Assembly (NCBI GenBank): GCA_964640725.1
Contig: CAZXIJ010000002.1
Span: 62,001 to 126,000, forward strand
Length of the DNA: 64,000 bases
Source of the DNA: CALHVX01 sp964640725
GTDB taxonomy: Bacteria > Pseudomonadota > Gammaproteobacteria > Pseudomonadales > Azotimanducaceae
Reading direction: 5' to 3'
The translations under genes were made by a program, and so were the position numbers. The notes under the pieces were generated by a model that saw only the letters and a list, made by a program, of their open reading frames with translations, did no database searches and was not told where the DNA came from. Below, one piece after another: positions 31,591 to 40,606 of the stretch (positions are counted from its first letter, which is position 1; every line of letters starts with the position of its first letter).

Positions 31591-34128
31591 GTGAAAACCG
31601 TTCGCCCCGACAAACCGGCAATCCGGGTTCCCCCGATCGTGCATACCGTGCGCCAGCATGCCAAGCGGCAACTCGGGGAATGGCTGCAGACGCTGTTTGA
31701 TAACACCGATGACGCTCTGTTCGAGCTCGCTGACCGCTCAGTCAGCAACAGCGAGCAGACCCTGTTCTTTGAATCCATGCGGCAGATCCGCCTGCGCCGC
31801 AAGGAAGTCTGCGATCGCTTCGTTCGCGCTCTGAATCGAGGTTTTGATGAGCTGTTCGACGGTATCTCCGAGCCGGCGGTCAGCAGCCTGGACGCTGCCG
31901 GGGACGAGCTGTCTCTGCTTGCCAACGATGATCTGGAGATTACCGTCGCAATCGCCGGAATTGTGTCCAAGGTATCCAGCTCGCACTCGCTGCAGTTGCT
32001 GCAGCTCACCAAGCGAGTCGATCACGTCTGCCGCGCCCAAACAGTCACCGAGCGGTCCAACCCCCTCGGCCCGCACAAGTTGAGTTCGGCGTTCGTCGAG
32101 GCTGCGGACTGCCTCGATTTGGAAATCAAAGTTCGCATCATTCTCTTGAAGCTGTTCGAGCGCCGGGTAATGGGCGAAGTCGGCACCCTGTACCAGCTCG
32201 CTAACCAGCTGATGATCGAAGCTGGCATCCTGCCCGAGCTGCGGGCCATGCAGCGCGCCAGTCGGCGCCCCGGAAATCCCGCTGCGCCGATCGGGCAACC
32301 GAGCGACACAGGGCCAGCGCCGGTCGTCAACATCATGGATGGCGCGGCAGCGCCTGCAGATCAGGGCATTCCCGTGCTCGGCGGCGGGCAAGGCCACCCC
32401 GATACCCACGCCGGAATTCTGTCCCCCGATGGCAGCGTTGCCGGAGGCATGGGCGGCCCCCCGGGTGCTGGCTATGGCGGCGGTCATGGATACGGAGGCG
32501 GCTCTGGTTACGGCGGAGGCGATGCGTCCTTTGGCGTGATGCAGCAGCTGCTCGCCGGTGCCCGGCGCACGGGCGCGCCGGTCGCCAGCGGCGGCTATAT
32601 TCTGGGTCCTGGCGGCAACTATCTGCAGAGTTCGCCGGCTGGCGGGCATCCCGGTTACCAGGGCGATCCTGGCGGCCACTATGGTGCAGACCCGGCCACC
32701 ATGGGCGGCGGTGGCTCGGGCGGGCTCTCGATCAGCACGCCCGAGCTGGTTTCCCTGCTGACCCAGATACAGGACAGCGTCGACGAGACCGAGATCAACC
32801 CGGACGAACCGGTCCCCTTGCTGGACCTGCGCAGCATGGTGTTCAACGAGGCCGACTCCACCCTGGGCGAAGAGGCCAAGGGCATAGAGCAGAACGACGA
32901 GGACGTGATCAACATCGTTGGCATGCTCTTCGATTTCATCCTCAACGATCGCAATCTCGCGATTCCGATGAAGGCGCTGATATCCCGGCTGCAAATTCCC
33001 TTCGTAAAGCTCGCAATCATCGACAAGGCGTTTTTTGAGCACAGCAGCCACCCGGCCCGACAGCTGCTGAACGAACTCTCGAGTGCCGGAATTGGCTGGA
33101 GTAGCGGTAGCGAGCTGAAGCGCGACGCGCGCTACAACAAAATCGAATCTATCGTGCTCCGGGTGTTGAACGGCTTTACGGACAATGTTGAGCTGTTTCA
33201 GGACCTGACCGACGATCTGCGAGAGTTTCTGAAGGTCGAAGACAAGCGCCACGTGCAAGTTGAAGAGCGCGTGCAGCAGTCAGAAACTGGCAAAGCCAAG
33301 ACCCAGGCCGTTCGAGGCCAGGTGCAGCAAATCATTAACCAGAAAGCGAGCGGGCTCCGTCTGCCTGCTCAGATCGGTCGATTCATCAGCGACAGCTTCG
33401 CCCGTGCGCTGGTTATGACTGGCGTCAGGCACGGTGAAGACTCTGGTGACTGGCACATGCAGCTGCAAGTGCTGGATGATCTGCTGTGGTGCTGCCAGCC
33501 CTTGGCGCAAGAAGCAGATATGGACCAGCGCGACGAGCTGCTGCCGCAACTGCTCCAGCGTCTGGTTCCCATTGTCGACAGTATCCACGATGACCCCACA
33601 GCTGCCGAAGAGCTGCGTTTCAACCTGGAGTGCGAGCTGCAGGACGCCGCGGCCCGGGATCGCGCGTTCCTTGGCGAGGAAGAGGCCAGCGGGGAGCCTG
33701 AGCTGCCCAGCGAATATGCACCCGTGGCCGAGATCCGGCTAACCGAGGTGACCGACGACTCTGAGCATCAACCTCAGGCCGCGCCACAGTTTCTGGACAA
33801 GATCCGCGAGCTGAACGAAGGCGGCTGGGTCGAACTGCTGCAGGATGGCAGCGACACCCCGTTGCGGTGCAAGCTGTCGACCGTCATTCAGCCCGGAGAC
33901 CGCTATGTGTTCGTGAATCGCCGCGGCATGAAAGTCGCTGACTATGGCCGTATGGAGCTGGCACGACGCCTGGAGAGCAAGCAACTGACCCTGCTCGACG
34001 AATCTGAAGTGTTTGATCGCGCTCTGCAGGCCGTTGTCGGCAATCTTCGGAGCATGCAGTCTCGTCCGAGCGACGGATCAAGCGCCAAACCAGCGGCGGG
34101 CACTGGGAAGCCAGACCGCCAGGACTGA
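31591..34128 (+). CDS. DUF1631 family protein
   Basis: An 845-residue cytoplasmic protein of the proteobacterial DUF1631 family, whose role is not established. The N-terminal part is helical (LGEWLQTLFDNTDDALFELAD). A Gly/Tyr-rich linker (GYGGGHGYGGGSGYGGG and neighbours, ~285-385) joins the two conserved halves. The middle has NIVGMLFDFILNDRNLAIPMKALISRLQIP, typical of the family, and the end contains a beta-rich PilZ-like stretch (WVELLQDG, LRCKLSTVIQPGDRYVFVNRRGMKV). GTG 31591 is the first in-frame start and has no strong ribosome site. The pairing with an upstream PilZ gene supports a role in c-di-GMP response. Confidence 0.83.
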   Translation: MKTVRPDKPAIRVPPIVHTVRQHAKRQLGEWLQTLFDNTDDALFELADRSVSNSEQTLFFESMRQIRLRRKEVCDRFVRALNRGFDELFDGISEPAVSSLDAAGDELSLLANDDLEITVAIAGIVSKVSSSHSLQLLQLTKRVDHVCRAQTVTERSNPLGPHKLSSAFVEAADCLDLEIKVRIILLKLFERRVMGEVGTLYQLANQLMIEAGILPELRAMQRASRRPGNPAAPIGQPSDTGPAPVVNIMDGAAAPADQGIPVLGGGQGHPDTHAGILSPDGSVAGGMGGPPGAGYGGGHGYGGGSGYGGGDASFGVMQQLLAGARRTGAPVASGGYILGPGGNYLQSSPAGGHPGYQGDPGGHYGADPATMGGGGSGGLSISTPELVSLLTQIQDSVDETEINPDEPVPLLDLRSMVFNEADSTLGEEAKGIEQNDEDVINIVGMLFDFILNDRNLAIPMKALISRLQIPFVKLAIIDKAFFEHSSHPARQLLNELSSAGIGWSSGSELKRDARYNKIESIVLRVLNGFTDNVELFQDLTDDLREFLKVEDKRHVQVEERVQQSETGKAKTQAVRGQVQQIINQKASGLRLPAQIGRFISDSFARALVMTGVRHGEDSGDWHMQLQVLDDLLWCCQPLAQEADMDQRDELLPQLLQRLVPIVDSIHDDPTAAEELRFNLECELQDAAARDRAFLGEEEASGEPELPSEYAPVAEIRLTEVTDDSEHQPQAAPQFLDKIRELNEGGWVELLQDGSDTPLRCKLSTVIQPGDRYVFVNRRGMKVADYGRMELARRLESKQLTLLDESEVFDRALQAVVGNLRSMQSRPSDGSSAKPAAGTGKPDRQD

Positions 34129-34141
34129 CGCTCAGCCGTGG

Positions 34142-34774
34142 CTACGATGCTCGCAGGTGCGCATAGAGATCTGATGCCAGAACCCGCTCCACGGTCTCGA
34201 CCACAGCCTGAGTCTGCGCGTCGACCTCTAGATTCAGCGTATCGCCAACCTGGCAGTCCCCGAGACTGGTGCGTTCTATGGTTTCCGGAATCAGGCTGAC
34301 GCCAATGGTGCAGGCCAGCGGATCGTGGTGCGATATGGTCAGGCTTGCGCCATCGAGCGCCACGAAGCCTTTGAGGTGAACAAAGCGGAACCAGTCAGCC
34401 GGCACTTTGACAATAACGATCCGGAGGTTCTCGTCCGTCTCGATGGAAACCACGGGTACGCCGCTCGCCACGTGTCCGGAGAGAATATGGCCTCCGATCT
34501 CATCGCCCACGCGAAACGATCGCTCGATATTCACCGTGTCACCAACCGTCAGCTGCCCGAGGTTGGTGAGCGACAGGGTCTCGGCAATGACGTCAAAGCT
34601 GACTACCGTTTTGTCGACCGCGGTTGCCGTCAGGCAGACCCCGTTGTTGGCAATCGATGCGCCCAGTTCAACGCCAGCTGCCAGTTCGCCGAGGTCCACT
34701 GCCAGCCGCCGAAGCTGCTGACGGTCCTCTACCCGAACAACGGGACAACGACTCTGGACGATCCCTGTAAACAA
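34142..34774 (-). CDS. ribE: Riboflavin synthase alpha subunit
   Basis: A 210-residue enzyme joining two lumazine molecules into riboflavin. It has the two tandem lumazine-binding barrels: MFTGIVQS at the start, NGVCLTAT and GGHILSGHVASG in the first and second halves, and GASLTIS. The length is that of E. coli riboflavin synthase (213). It lies 18 bp after the TPR gene of the TonB cluster on the same strand and may be read through from it. No ribBA or ribH gene is near. Confidence 0.93.
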   Translation of the reverse strand: MFTGIVQSRCPVVRVEDRQQLRRLAVDLGELAAGVELGASIANNGVCLTATAVDKTVVSFDVIAETLSLTNLGQLTVGDTVNIERSFRVGDEIGGHILSGHVASGVPVVSIETDENLRIVIVKVPADWFRFVHLKGFVALDGASLTISHHDPLACTIGVSLIPETIERTSLGDCQVGDTLNLEVDAQTQAVVETVERVLASDLYAHLRAS

Positions 34775-34792
34775 GCGGTCCTGGCTGCTCGC

Positions 34793-36208
34793 TTACAGCG
34801 CTTTGGCGAGCTGCTCGCGGCGGTTCAGCTCGTTGTCCACGAAGGAGATCCACTGACCACAAATTCGCTGATTGGTCTCGTCTTCGGCCTGGCGAGCCTT
34901 GTTGCGACAACTCGAGAACGACTTGCGGGCCGTGTTGAGCTTGTCCTGGTTGTACAGGCACATACCTTTGACCAGGTGGGTGACCTGAGATTTTCGCAGC
35001 CCGCCTTTGCGAAGCGCGCTGTCCGCTGCGGTGATGCATGCGGGATAGTTATCATCATCCAGGTGGAGGTTCGCCAGCCGGTCGTAGATCTTGCCGTCGT
35101 CGGCGATCTTGGCAGCGCTCTCAAACACCGGAATGGCCTTTGCCGTTTCCTGTGACATTTGCCACGCCTGCCCCAGGGAACGGAGCGTCTTGCTGTCCTT
35201 CTCGATCACGCCATCTTTCATGCCCTTGTCGAGCACTTTAGCGGCGCGGTACGGCACCTCGGCCTGCATCAGCAGTCCGGAAAGGTTTGTCAGGTCAGTC
35301 TGACGGTTCAGGAAACCTGCGGTGTAGGCTGCTTCCATGGCCCAAAGCTGCTCATTTTCGTTGCCTTCCTGGCCGTGGATACCTGCCAGGCGAACCCAGT
35401 AGTCCCGCTTCGGAAACTGCTTGACCAGCACTTCCAGAGTCTCCAGCACCTTCGGCCAGTCTTCCTTCTCGTAGTACAGGAAGTTCAGCAGTGCCCACCA
35501 CTGTTCTTTGGGAATGATGTTCCGCTCTTTGGCGATCCGAATGCCCTTCTCGATCTGAGTGATCGCAGCCGGGTAGTTCTTCATCTGATAGTAGACCTGT
35601 CCCATAAAGATATGGGGGTCTGCGCCCGGGTTGTTGGCCTTGGTAATCCAGGTCTCCATATAGCGCAGCGCATCCTGGTACCGCTCGGTCACGAAGCTCA
35701 GCTGCGCCAGCGTATACAGCGTCGTTGTTTCCAGGCCTTCCGGGATCTTGTCGCCCTGAGCGACAACATCTTTGTAGGAATTGATGGCCCTGGGGTAGTC
35801 CTCCTTGGAGAAGAAGATGAACCCGAGCATGTTCTGGAGCTGCGCAACCTCGTTCCCGTTCAGGTTTTTGCGGCGTTCCAGCGCCTTGTTGATGACATTC
35901 TCGGCAGTATTGAAGTCCTTGGCGTCGATGGCCTCCTGGGCCTCCGCCAGCTTCTTGTAAACCGCCTCGCTCAAAGTTGGCACCCGCCGCGTCTTGGCTT
36001 TGGACGCCTCGCTCTGTGCTTCCTCGGCGATTGCTGGAACGGACCCGACCGTTCCAGCGAACAACACAAGACTGGCGCCAGCAATAGCCAGGAAACGACT
36101 GGTACGGCGCAGCGCGCCTGCAAGTATTGTCATGGTCTGCTCCAATCGATATTCAGCGCTGATGGCATGGCCTGAAAAATTTGACCTGAAAATCTTCAAT
36201 ACGTTCAA
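34793..36208 (-). CDS. TPR protein of the TonB2/TtpC-type system
   Basis: A 471-residue exported protein: signal peptide in ~30-60 (FLAIAGASLVLFAGTVGSVPAIA), then about eight to ten tetratricopeptide-like helical repeats (AEVQEAIDA-type helices; GLETTTLYTLAQLSFVTERYQDAL). It closes the DUF3450-ExbB-ExbB-ExbD-TonB operon; its ATG overlaps the tonB stop by 4 bp. In Vibrio the equivalent TPR gene is part of the TonB2 cluster. The N-terminus before the signal is long; ATG 36124, nearer the hydrophobic core, is an alternative start. Confidence 0.85.
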   Translation of the reverse strand: MNVLKIFRSNFSGHAISAEYRLEQTMTILAGALRRTSRFLAIAGASLVLFAGTVGSVPAIAEEAQSEASKAKTRRVPTLSEAVYKKLAEAQEAIDAKDFNTAENVINKALERRKNLNGNEVAQLQNMLGFIFFSKEDYPRAINSYKDVVAQGDKIPEGLETTTLYTLAQLSFVTERYQDALRYMETWITKANNPGADPHIFMGQVYYQMKNYPAAITQIEKGIRIAKERNIIPKEQWWALLNFLYYEKEDWPKVLETLEVLVKQFPKRDYWVRLAGIHGQEGNENEQLWAMEAAYTAGFLNRQTDLTNLSGLLMQAEVPYRAAKVLDKGMKDGVIEKDSKTLRSLGQAWQMSQETAKAIPVFESAAKIADDGKIYDRLANLHLDDDNYPACITAADSALRKGGLRKSQVTHLVKGMCLYNQDKLNTARKSFSSCRNKARQAEDETNQRICGQWISFVDNELNRREQLAKAL

Positions 36209-36804
36209 TCCGCCAGTTCGAAGCGCACCAGGTTACGAACCCCGGCAACCTCAATGGGTTCGCCGTTGACAACCTTGGGCTTGTACTTGAATTTGAGTGC
36301 TGCGTTGATCGCCGCCCGGTCAAAGATTCCAGAGGGCTTGGCCTCGACCACGACCGGATCCCGAACAGAGCCCGCAGCCGTCACAACGAATTCGAGCAAC
36401 ACGTATCCCTCGATGCCGCGCGTTTGTGCGCGACGCGGATAGACCGGCGCAACTTTAACGATCGGCAGGTACTCGCCATCGGAGCTGAACCCGCCGACGC
36501 CGCCAACGTTCAGGTCAACCTTGACGCCAACAGCACCGATGTCGACCCCCTGGGATACGTTGTTTGCATCGAAATCAGGACGGGGCATATCCGGTGGCGG
36601 CTCGTCCGGCGGCGGCGGCGGCTTCGGCTTGCGGTCCTTGACTTCAACTGACTCGTCTTCCTGCAGCCGAACAAAATCGACGATTTTGCCACCGGCTGCG
36701 TCATTCAGGCCGGACTCATCACTTTTGATGAGGTATTGCATGATCATGAACAGGGCAAAGGTCACCACTGCCCCCAGCAATACCCCGACGATGTATCGAA
36801 CCAT
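36205..36804 (-). CDS. tonB: TonB-family energy transducer
   Basis: A 199-residue protein anchored by one N-terminal helix (~5-25, VGVLLGAVVTFALFMIMQYLI). It has the periplasm-spanning Pro-rich segment (PKPPPPPDEPPPDMPRP, ~60-80) and the C-terminal TonB domain (VYPRRAQTRGIEGYVLLEFVV to IEVAGVRNLVRFEL). It couples the ExbB/ExbD proton motor to outer-membrane receptors. The short length and this gene order match TonB2-type rather than TonB1-type proteins. It is 3 bp after exbD. Confidence 0.93.
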   Translation of the reverse strand: MVRYIVGVLLGAVVTFALFMIMQYLIKSDESGLNDAAGGKIVDFVRLQEDESVEVKDRKPKPPPPPDEPPPDMPRPDFDANNVSQGVDIGAVGVKVDLNVGGVGGFSSDGEYLPIVKVAPVYPRRAQTRGIEGYVLLEFVVTAAGSVRDPVVVEAKPSGIFDRAAINAALKFKYKPKVVNGEPIEVAGVRNLVRFELAD

Positions 36805-36807
36805 GGC

Positions 36808-37215
36808 TCAGGACTCCGTTGAGATCGCGACTTCTTGAACGCCTGCGGCCCGCGCGGCGTCAAGGACAGCTTTGGCCTGCTTGTAGCTGGCTTGCCGGTC
36901 CGCCTGGATCACCATCGTGCCCCGCGGGTTTTCAGCGCGTAGGCGTTCGATGTTCGCGCGCACCGCGGAAGCGTCGACTTTTTTCTTGTCGATCCAGATA
37001 TCGCCTTTCGGACCGATGGCCACGAGCAGGCTGACCGTCGGCTTTGATCGCGCCGTCAGCGCGTCTGGCCGGTATACATCGATGCCTGCCTGCTTGATGA
37101 AGGTTGCAGTCACGATGAAGAAGATCAGCATGATGAACACAACGTCCAGCATGGGCGTCAGGTTGATATCGGACTCATCGTCTGCACGGGATGCTCTGCC
37201 GAGTTGTCTTGGCAT
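36808..37215 (-). CDS. exbD: ExbD/TolR-type biopolymer transporter
   Basis: A 135-residue single-helix protein. The essential proton-path Asp lies in the helix LTPMLDVVFIMLIFFIVTA (~22-40). The periplasmic domain follows (VSLLVAIGPKGDIWIDKKKV, GTMVIQADRQASY). It partners with the ExbB proteins encoded directly upstream. Confidence 0.95.
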   Translation of the reverse strand: MPRQLGRASRADDESDINLTPMLDVVFIMLIFFIVTATFIKQAGIDVYRPDALTARSKPTVSLLVAIGPKGDIWIDKKKVDASAVRANIERLRAENPRGTMVIQADRQASYKQAKAVLDAARAAGVQEVAISTES

Positions 37216-37234
37216 AGGTCGCTCCTAGGCGTGT

Positions 37235-37753
37235 TCAGTGGTCCATGGTCAAGTGGTCTTCAAACGACTCGATCTCGAAATCGATCTTGCGCTTGAGCAG
37301 CGTACTGCCCAGTACGCCGGAGAGCGATGCCACCATGCCGGCCATGGTCGGAATCGTCGCCTGCGAGACGCCCGCAGCCATAGAACGAGCATTGCCGCCC
37401 TGGTTGGCCATGGCGTCAAACACCGAGATCATGCCCGTCACAGTCCCTAAAAGTCCCAGCAGCGGACACAAGGTAACGCAGGTTTGAATCAGTGGCAGCG
37501 AGCCCATGATCTTTTCCGACCCTTCGGAAATCAGTTGCTCACGAATCTGGTGCGCAGACCAGGAACGCCGTTCTACCCGGTCTTCCCAGGCGGCCATGGA
37601 GTTCTTGATCAGGCCCTTGTGTTCGGCCTGGAAGTACCAGAAACGTTCAAAGATCAGCGCCCACATCAGGAATGTGAGGGCCATGATCAGCCAGAGGACA
37701 TTGCCCCCCTGCTCCATAAAGGTGACCAGGCCCAGATAGGCATCATTCAGCAT
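37235..37753 (-). CDS. exbB: MotA/TolQ/ExbB proton channel (short ExbB)
   Basis: A 172-residue channel subunit with three hydrophobic segments: GGNVLWLIMALTFLMWALIF (~15-35), PLIQTCVTLCPLLGLLGTVTGMISVF (~88-112) and the region around ATIPTMAGMVASLSGVLGS (~135-155). The channel-lining pattern LLGTVTGMI is conserved. It is the second of two ExbB-type genes in the operon. Confidence 0.94.
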   Translation of the reverse strand: MLNDAYLGLVTFMEQGGNVLWLIMALTFLMWALIFERFWYFQAEHKGLIKNSMAAWEDRVERRSWSAHQIREQLISEGSEKIMGSLPLIQTCVTLCPLLGLLGTVTGMISVFDAMANQGGNARSMAAGVSQATIPTMAGMVASLSGVLGSTLLKRKIDFEIESFEDHLTMDH

Positions 37754-37842
37754 GCACAGCTCCGACAGAGTGGTTCAAGGAAAACGGCGCGGCCCGCAAC
37801 CCGCACCGAAGTGCCGGTTGACGAGCCGTTGATCGACGTTTT

Positions 37843-39342
37843 CTAGCCAAGCGCTTCACCGCTCTTCTCAGCGTGATCAGCAATGATGCCGGCGCTCTGC
37901 TCTTCCAGCACGTGGACGACGGAACGAGCCCGGGCGTTCACGATGGCGTGCAGCAGTGTCATCGGGATTGCGACGACCAGACCCAGTACTGTGGTGACCA
38001 GAGCCTGCGAGATACCGCCGGCCATGGTCTTGGGATCGCCGGTGCCGAACAGGGTGATGGCCTGGAAGGTAAGGATCATGCCGGTCACCGTACCGAGGAG
38101 ACCCATGAGCGGTGCCACGACCGAGATGACCTGAATCAACGTGATGTTGCTGGTGATCTTCGGAGTCTCGGTCAGGATCGCTTCGCCCAGCTTCAGTTCG
38201 AGCGTCTCGACGTCAACACTGCGGTTGTCGTCGTAGACCTTCAGAACGCGACCGAGCGGATTGCCGGAATCCGGTGTATTGGATTTTTTCTGGCTGTTGA
38301 CTTTGCTGCCGATCAGGAAAAGCTGCACCAGCTTCCAGATGCCCAGGATCAGGCCGATGATGCCGACGCAGATGATGAAGGCACCGACCGTGCCGCCCTG
38401 CCCGTCACAGAAAGGCAGGTAGCACTCGCCCTTGCTGATGCCGCCAAACGGCGTGCCGATGCGGTCGCCCCAGGTGTCGGCCTGAATCAGCAGTTCCAGC
38501 AGAGAGCCGCGGGTCGGGTCTACAGAGAATTCGGACAGTTCGCCCGGTGCGGTGCTCTCGAGGTCGGCGACGGTGTTTGAGAACCGCGCCGCCGGCTGCC
38601 GGGGCAGCTCGACAATGTCATCGCCGTCGTACTTCAGGTATTCGCCATCCGCAACCAGCGCAAAGGCGCCGACGCGGGTAATCTCGGTGCTTTTGGCCTC
38701 GCCGTTCAGCAGGGTCACAGTGCCGTCGAACTTGGAGATCTTGCCGGACTCGGTCATCTCTCGCTGCAGCTCGTACCAGAGGCGCTCCATTTCTTCGATG
38801 GTGGCCAGCTGGCTGGCTGTGCCCATCTTGGCCGCCAGTTCGCCGAGCCACTCGCCCCGCCCCGGGAGCTCGGCGCTGATCAGCGACGAACCGAACAGGC
38901 CGCGCGTGTCGCCGGCAACCTGCTGCAGCACACCGAACAGCTCTCGCAGAGAGCCCAAACGCTTGTCCAGCGCTTCCTGCAGATCGCCGATCTTGGTTTC
39001 GTTTTCTTCGAAGGTGGTTTCCAGACGTTCTGAACGCTGCTCCTCGCGCTTGCGTTCGGCCTTGGCGTCCGCCAGCAACTTGGCTTGCTGGTCTTTCTCA
39101 CGGCGGAAAGTAGCCTCGCGGCGGCTGGCTTCCCGTGACTCGCTCACGCGGCGCTGCTCGACATTGCGGAGCAGTTCGGTCAGAGAGTTAGCTTCCCGGA
39201 CAACCACTTCAGCCTCTGCGGCCGCGGCGTCCTGCGCCATAGCCGACGCCGTTGTCAGGAACGGCGCTGCAACGAGGGTTGCCAGCAGTGCAAACTTTTT
39301 CATGAGCGATTTGTTCTCTTTGTTATCGGTACGGCGATTCAT
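37843..39342 (-). CDS. TtpC-like long MotA/TolQ/ExbB protein
   Basis: A 499-residue variant of ExbB. Signal-like segment at ~14-36 (MKKFALLATLVAAPFLTTASAMA); a long coiled coil (~50-135, rich in Glu/Arg); a periplasmic region; a helix (VGAFIICVGIIGLILGIWKLV, ~325); and a C-terminal ExbB channel domain (VVAPLMGLLGTVTGMILTF; GGISQALVTTVLGLVVAIPM). This layout is that of TtpC, an extra subunit required with TonB2 in Vibrio. ATG 39342 overlaps the DUF3450 stop (ATGA) with GGAGG 6 bp before it. An inner start at 39303 would shorten the n-region but has a poor ribosome site. Confidence 0.9.
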   Translation of the reverse strand: MNRRTDNKENKSLMKKFALLATLVAAPFLTTASAMAQDAAAAEAEVVVREANSLTELLRNVEQRRVSESREASRREATFRREKDQQAKLLADAKAERKREEQRSERLETTFEENETKIGDLQEALDKRLGSLRELFGVLQQVAGDTRGLFGSSLISAELPGRGEWLGELAAKMGTASQLATIEEMERLWYELQREMTESGKISKFDGTVTLLNGEAKSTEITRVGAFALVADGEYLKYDGDDIVELPRQPAARFSNTVADLESTAPGELSEFSVDPTRGSLLELLIQADTWGDRIGTPFGGISKGECYLPFCDGQGGTVGAFIICVGIIGLILGIWKLVQLFLIGSKVNSQKKSNTPDSGNPLGRVLKVYDDNRSVDVETLELKLGEAILTETPKITSNITLIQVISVVAPLMGLLGTVTGMILTFQAITLFGTGDPKTMAGGISQALVTTVLGLVVAIPMTLLHAIVNARARSVVHVLEEQSAGIIADHAEKSGEALG

Positions 39343-40118
39343 TCCGCACCTCCGGCGCCGGGAACGGGCAGCGTGATCAGATTAGGCGTGAGCTGCTTTC
39401 GGCCCATGCGAATGCCGTTGCGAACGGAGGCCTTGTAGGAGTCGCTCAGCTTTTCCCACTGCTTGGTGGTCTTGTTGTAGACCCCGGTCTCTTCGCCGTC
39501 CTTCGACTGGTACACCAGCGCAATGCGCCCGACCTTGAGGACGTCGACCTTACGCTCCGTGCCGTCGACGGTGATCGTGTCTTCGTAGGTCTCCATGGTG
39601 CGGCCGTATTCGTTCTCGATCTGGTAGGCCCGCATGACCTGGTTAAACTTCTCGGACACCGCAACGTCGGCGCGGTCCAGCGTCGTGCGCAGGTTCTCGA
39701 CGCGCTCCGCACGCTCGCTCTTCAGGAACGGCATGTCCAGAGCAACGAACTGCTCAAGGCCGTCAATCATTCGCAGCATGAACGGGGCGACCTGGCGCTC
39801 GATCAGGGTGACGTCGTCAATGGACTGCGACAAAGCCGCCATTTCCGTCTCCTGGTTGCCGATCTGCTTTTCGAGCTGCTTGTTGTAGACACGCAGACCG
39901 TCGATTTCTTTCAGAACGGTCTTGTAGTCAACGATCAGCTCTCGGGTCTGGTCGGTCAGCGAATCGATCCGGGCCTGGGAGCTCTTGGCCTGGGTGTTGA
40001 GCTGATCCGCGACGCGGAACACTTCTCGGAGACTGTTGGCTTGTGCCGGCAGCGAGGCGATGCCCAGTGCAGCGACCAGCGCACAAGCAGCCAGCCTGAA
40101 GGTTCGTTCTTGTTTCAT
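39339..40118 (-). CDS. DUF3450 periplasmic coiled-coil protein
   Basis: A 259-residue exported protein, first gene of the TonB2/TtpC-type operon. Signal peptide ~1-27 (LAACALVAALGIASLPAQA), a coiled coil (~35-110, LTDQTRELIVDYKTVLKEIDGL), then a mixed domain (IALVYQSKDGEETGVYNK). DUF3450 proteins are regularly the leading gene of this operon in gammaproteobacteria; the biochemical role is unknown, a periplasmic partner of TtpC being the usual suggestion. Confidence 0.88.
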   Translation of the reverse strand: MKQERTFRLAACALVAALGIASLPAQANSLREVFRVADQLNTQAKSSQARIDSLTDQTRELIVDYKTVLKEIDGLRVYNKQLEKQIGNQETEMAALSQSIDDVTLIERQVAPFMLRMIDGLEQFVALDMPFLKSERAERVENLRTTLDRADVAVSEKFNQVMRAYQIENEYGRTMETYEDTITVDGTERKVDVLKVGRIALVYQSKDGEETGVYNKTTKQWEKLSDSYKASVRNGIRMGRKQLTPNLITLPVPGAGGAE

Positions 40119-40606
40119 ACGGCTTCCTACGGGATGGATTTCATGTGTCGGAGCTTTTCAAAAAGCCGGGGACGTCGCCACAGTCGGACTGCGCTCGAAA
40201 CACGAACGTTGGAATGAATGACAACATCAGAAAGAGGCCCCCCACAACGCTCGGATCCGGTGCAGACCAGCGTTAGCAGGTGCTCGAGGTGACCGATCGG
40301 CGCACTGGTCCGACCAAGGGAAAAATCCGTGTCCACTGACGATCAGGTCAGCTGCCTGCATCGACCGCGGCAATGCGGAAGGCGCGGCCAGCAACCCTGA
40401 ACCAAGTGCCGATCATGCGGCTTTTTTCCCTAAGACAACGTTGCAAATCGCTGCACCGTATGTCTGACAACCCGAAGCGCTGATAACGCCCCTGTGCGGG
40501 TACACGCTCGCTTGGCGTGTTGTTTTCCCGCCCCTTTTCCGTCGCCGAAGGATCAACAATGACCTCCGGGATGTCAAGGGAACGAAGGTCAGCAGACGCA
40601 AACCTT
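40119..40606. other. 488-bp intergenic region upstream of the TonB operon
   Basis: This gap must contain the minus-strand promoter of the DUF3450-TonB operon. No convincing Fur box, promoter or RNA gene was found by eye. It holds a short inverted repeat (ACACGC/GCGTGT near 40502-40520) followed by TGTTTT on the plus strand. Several short frames here lack protein-like composition. Confidence 0.4.

Noticed and set aside
40119..40606. Fur box ahead of the TonB operon
   Set aside because: No stretch with acceptable similarity to the 19-bp Fur consensus was found by eye on either strand.
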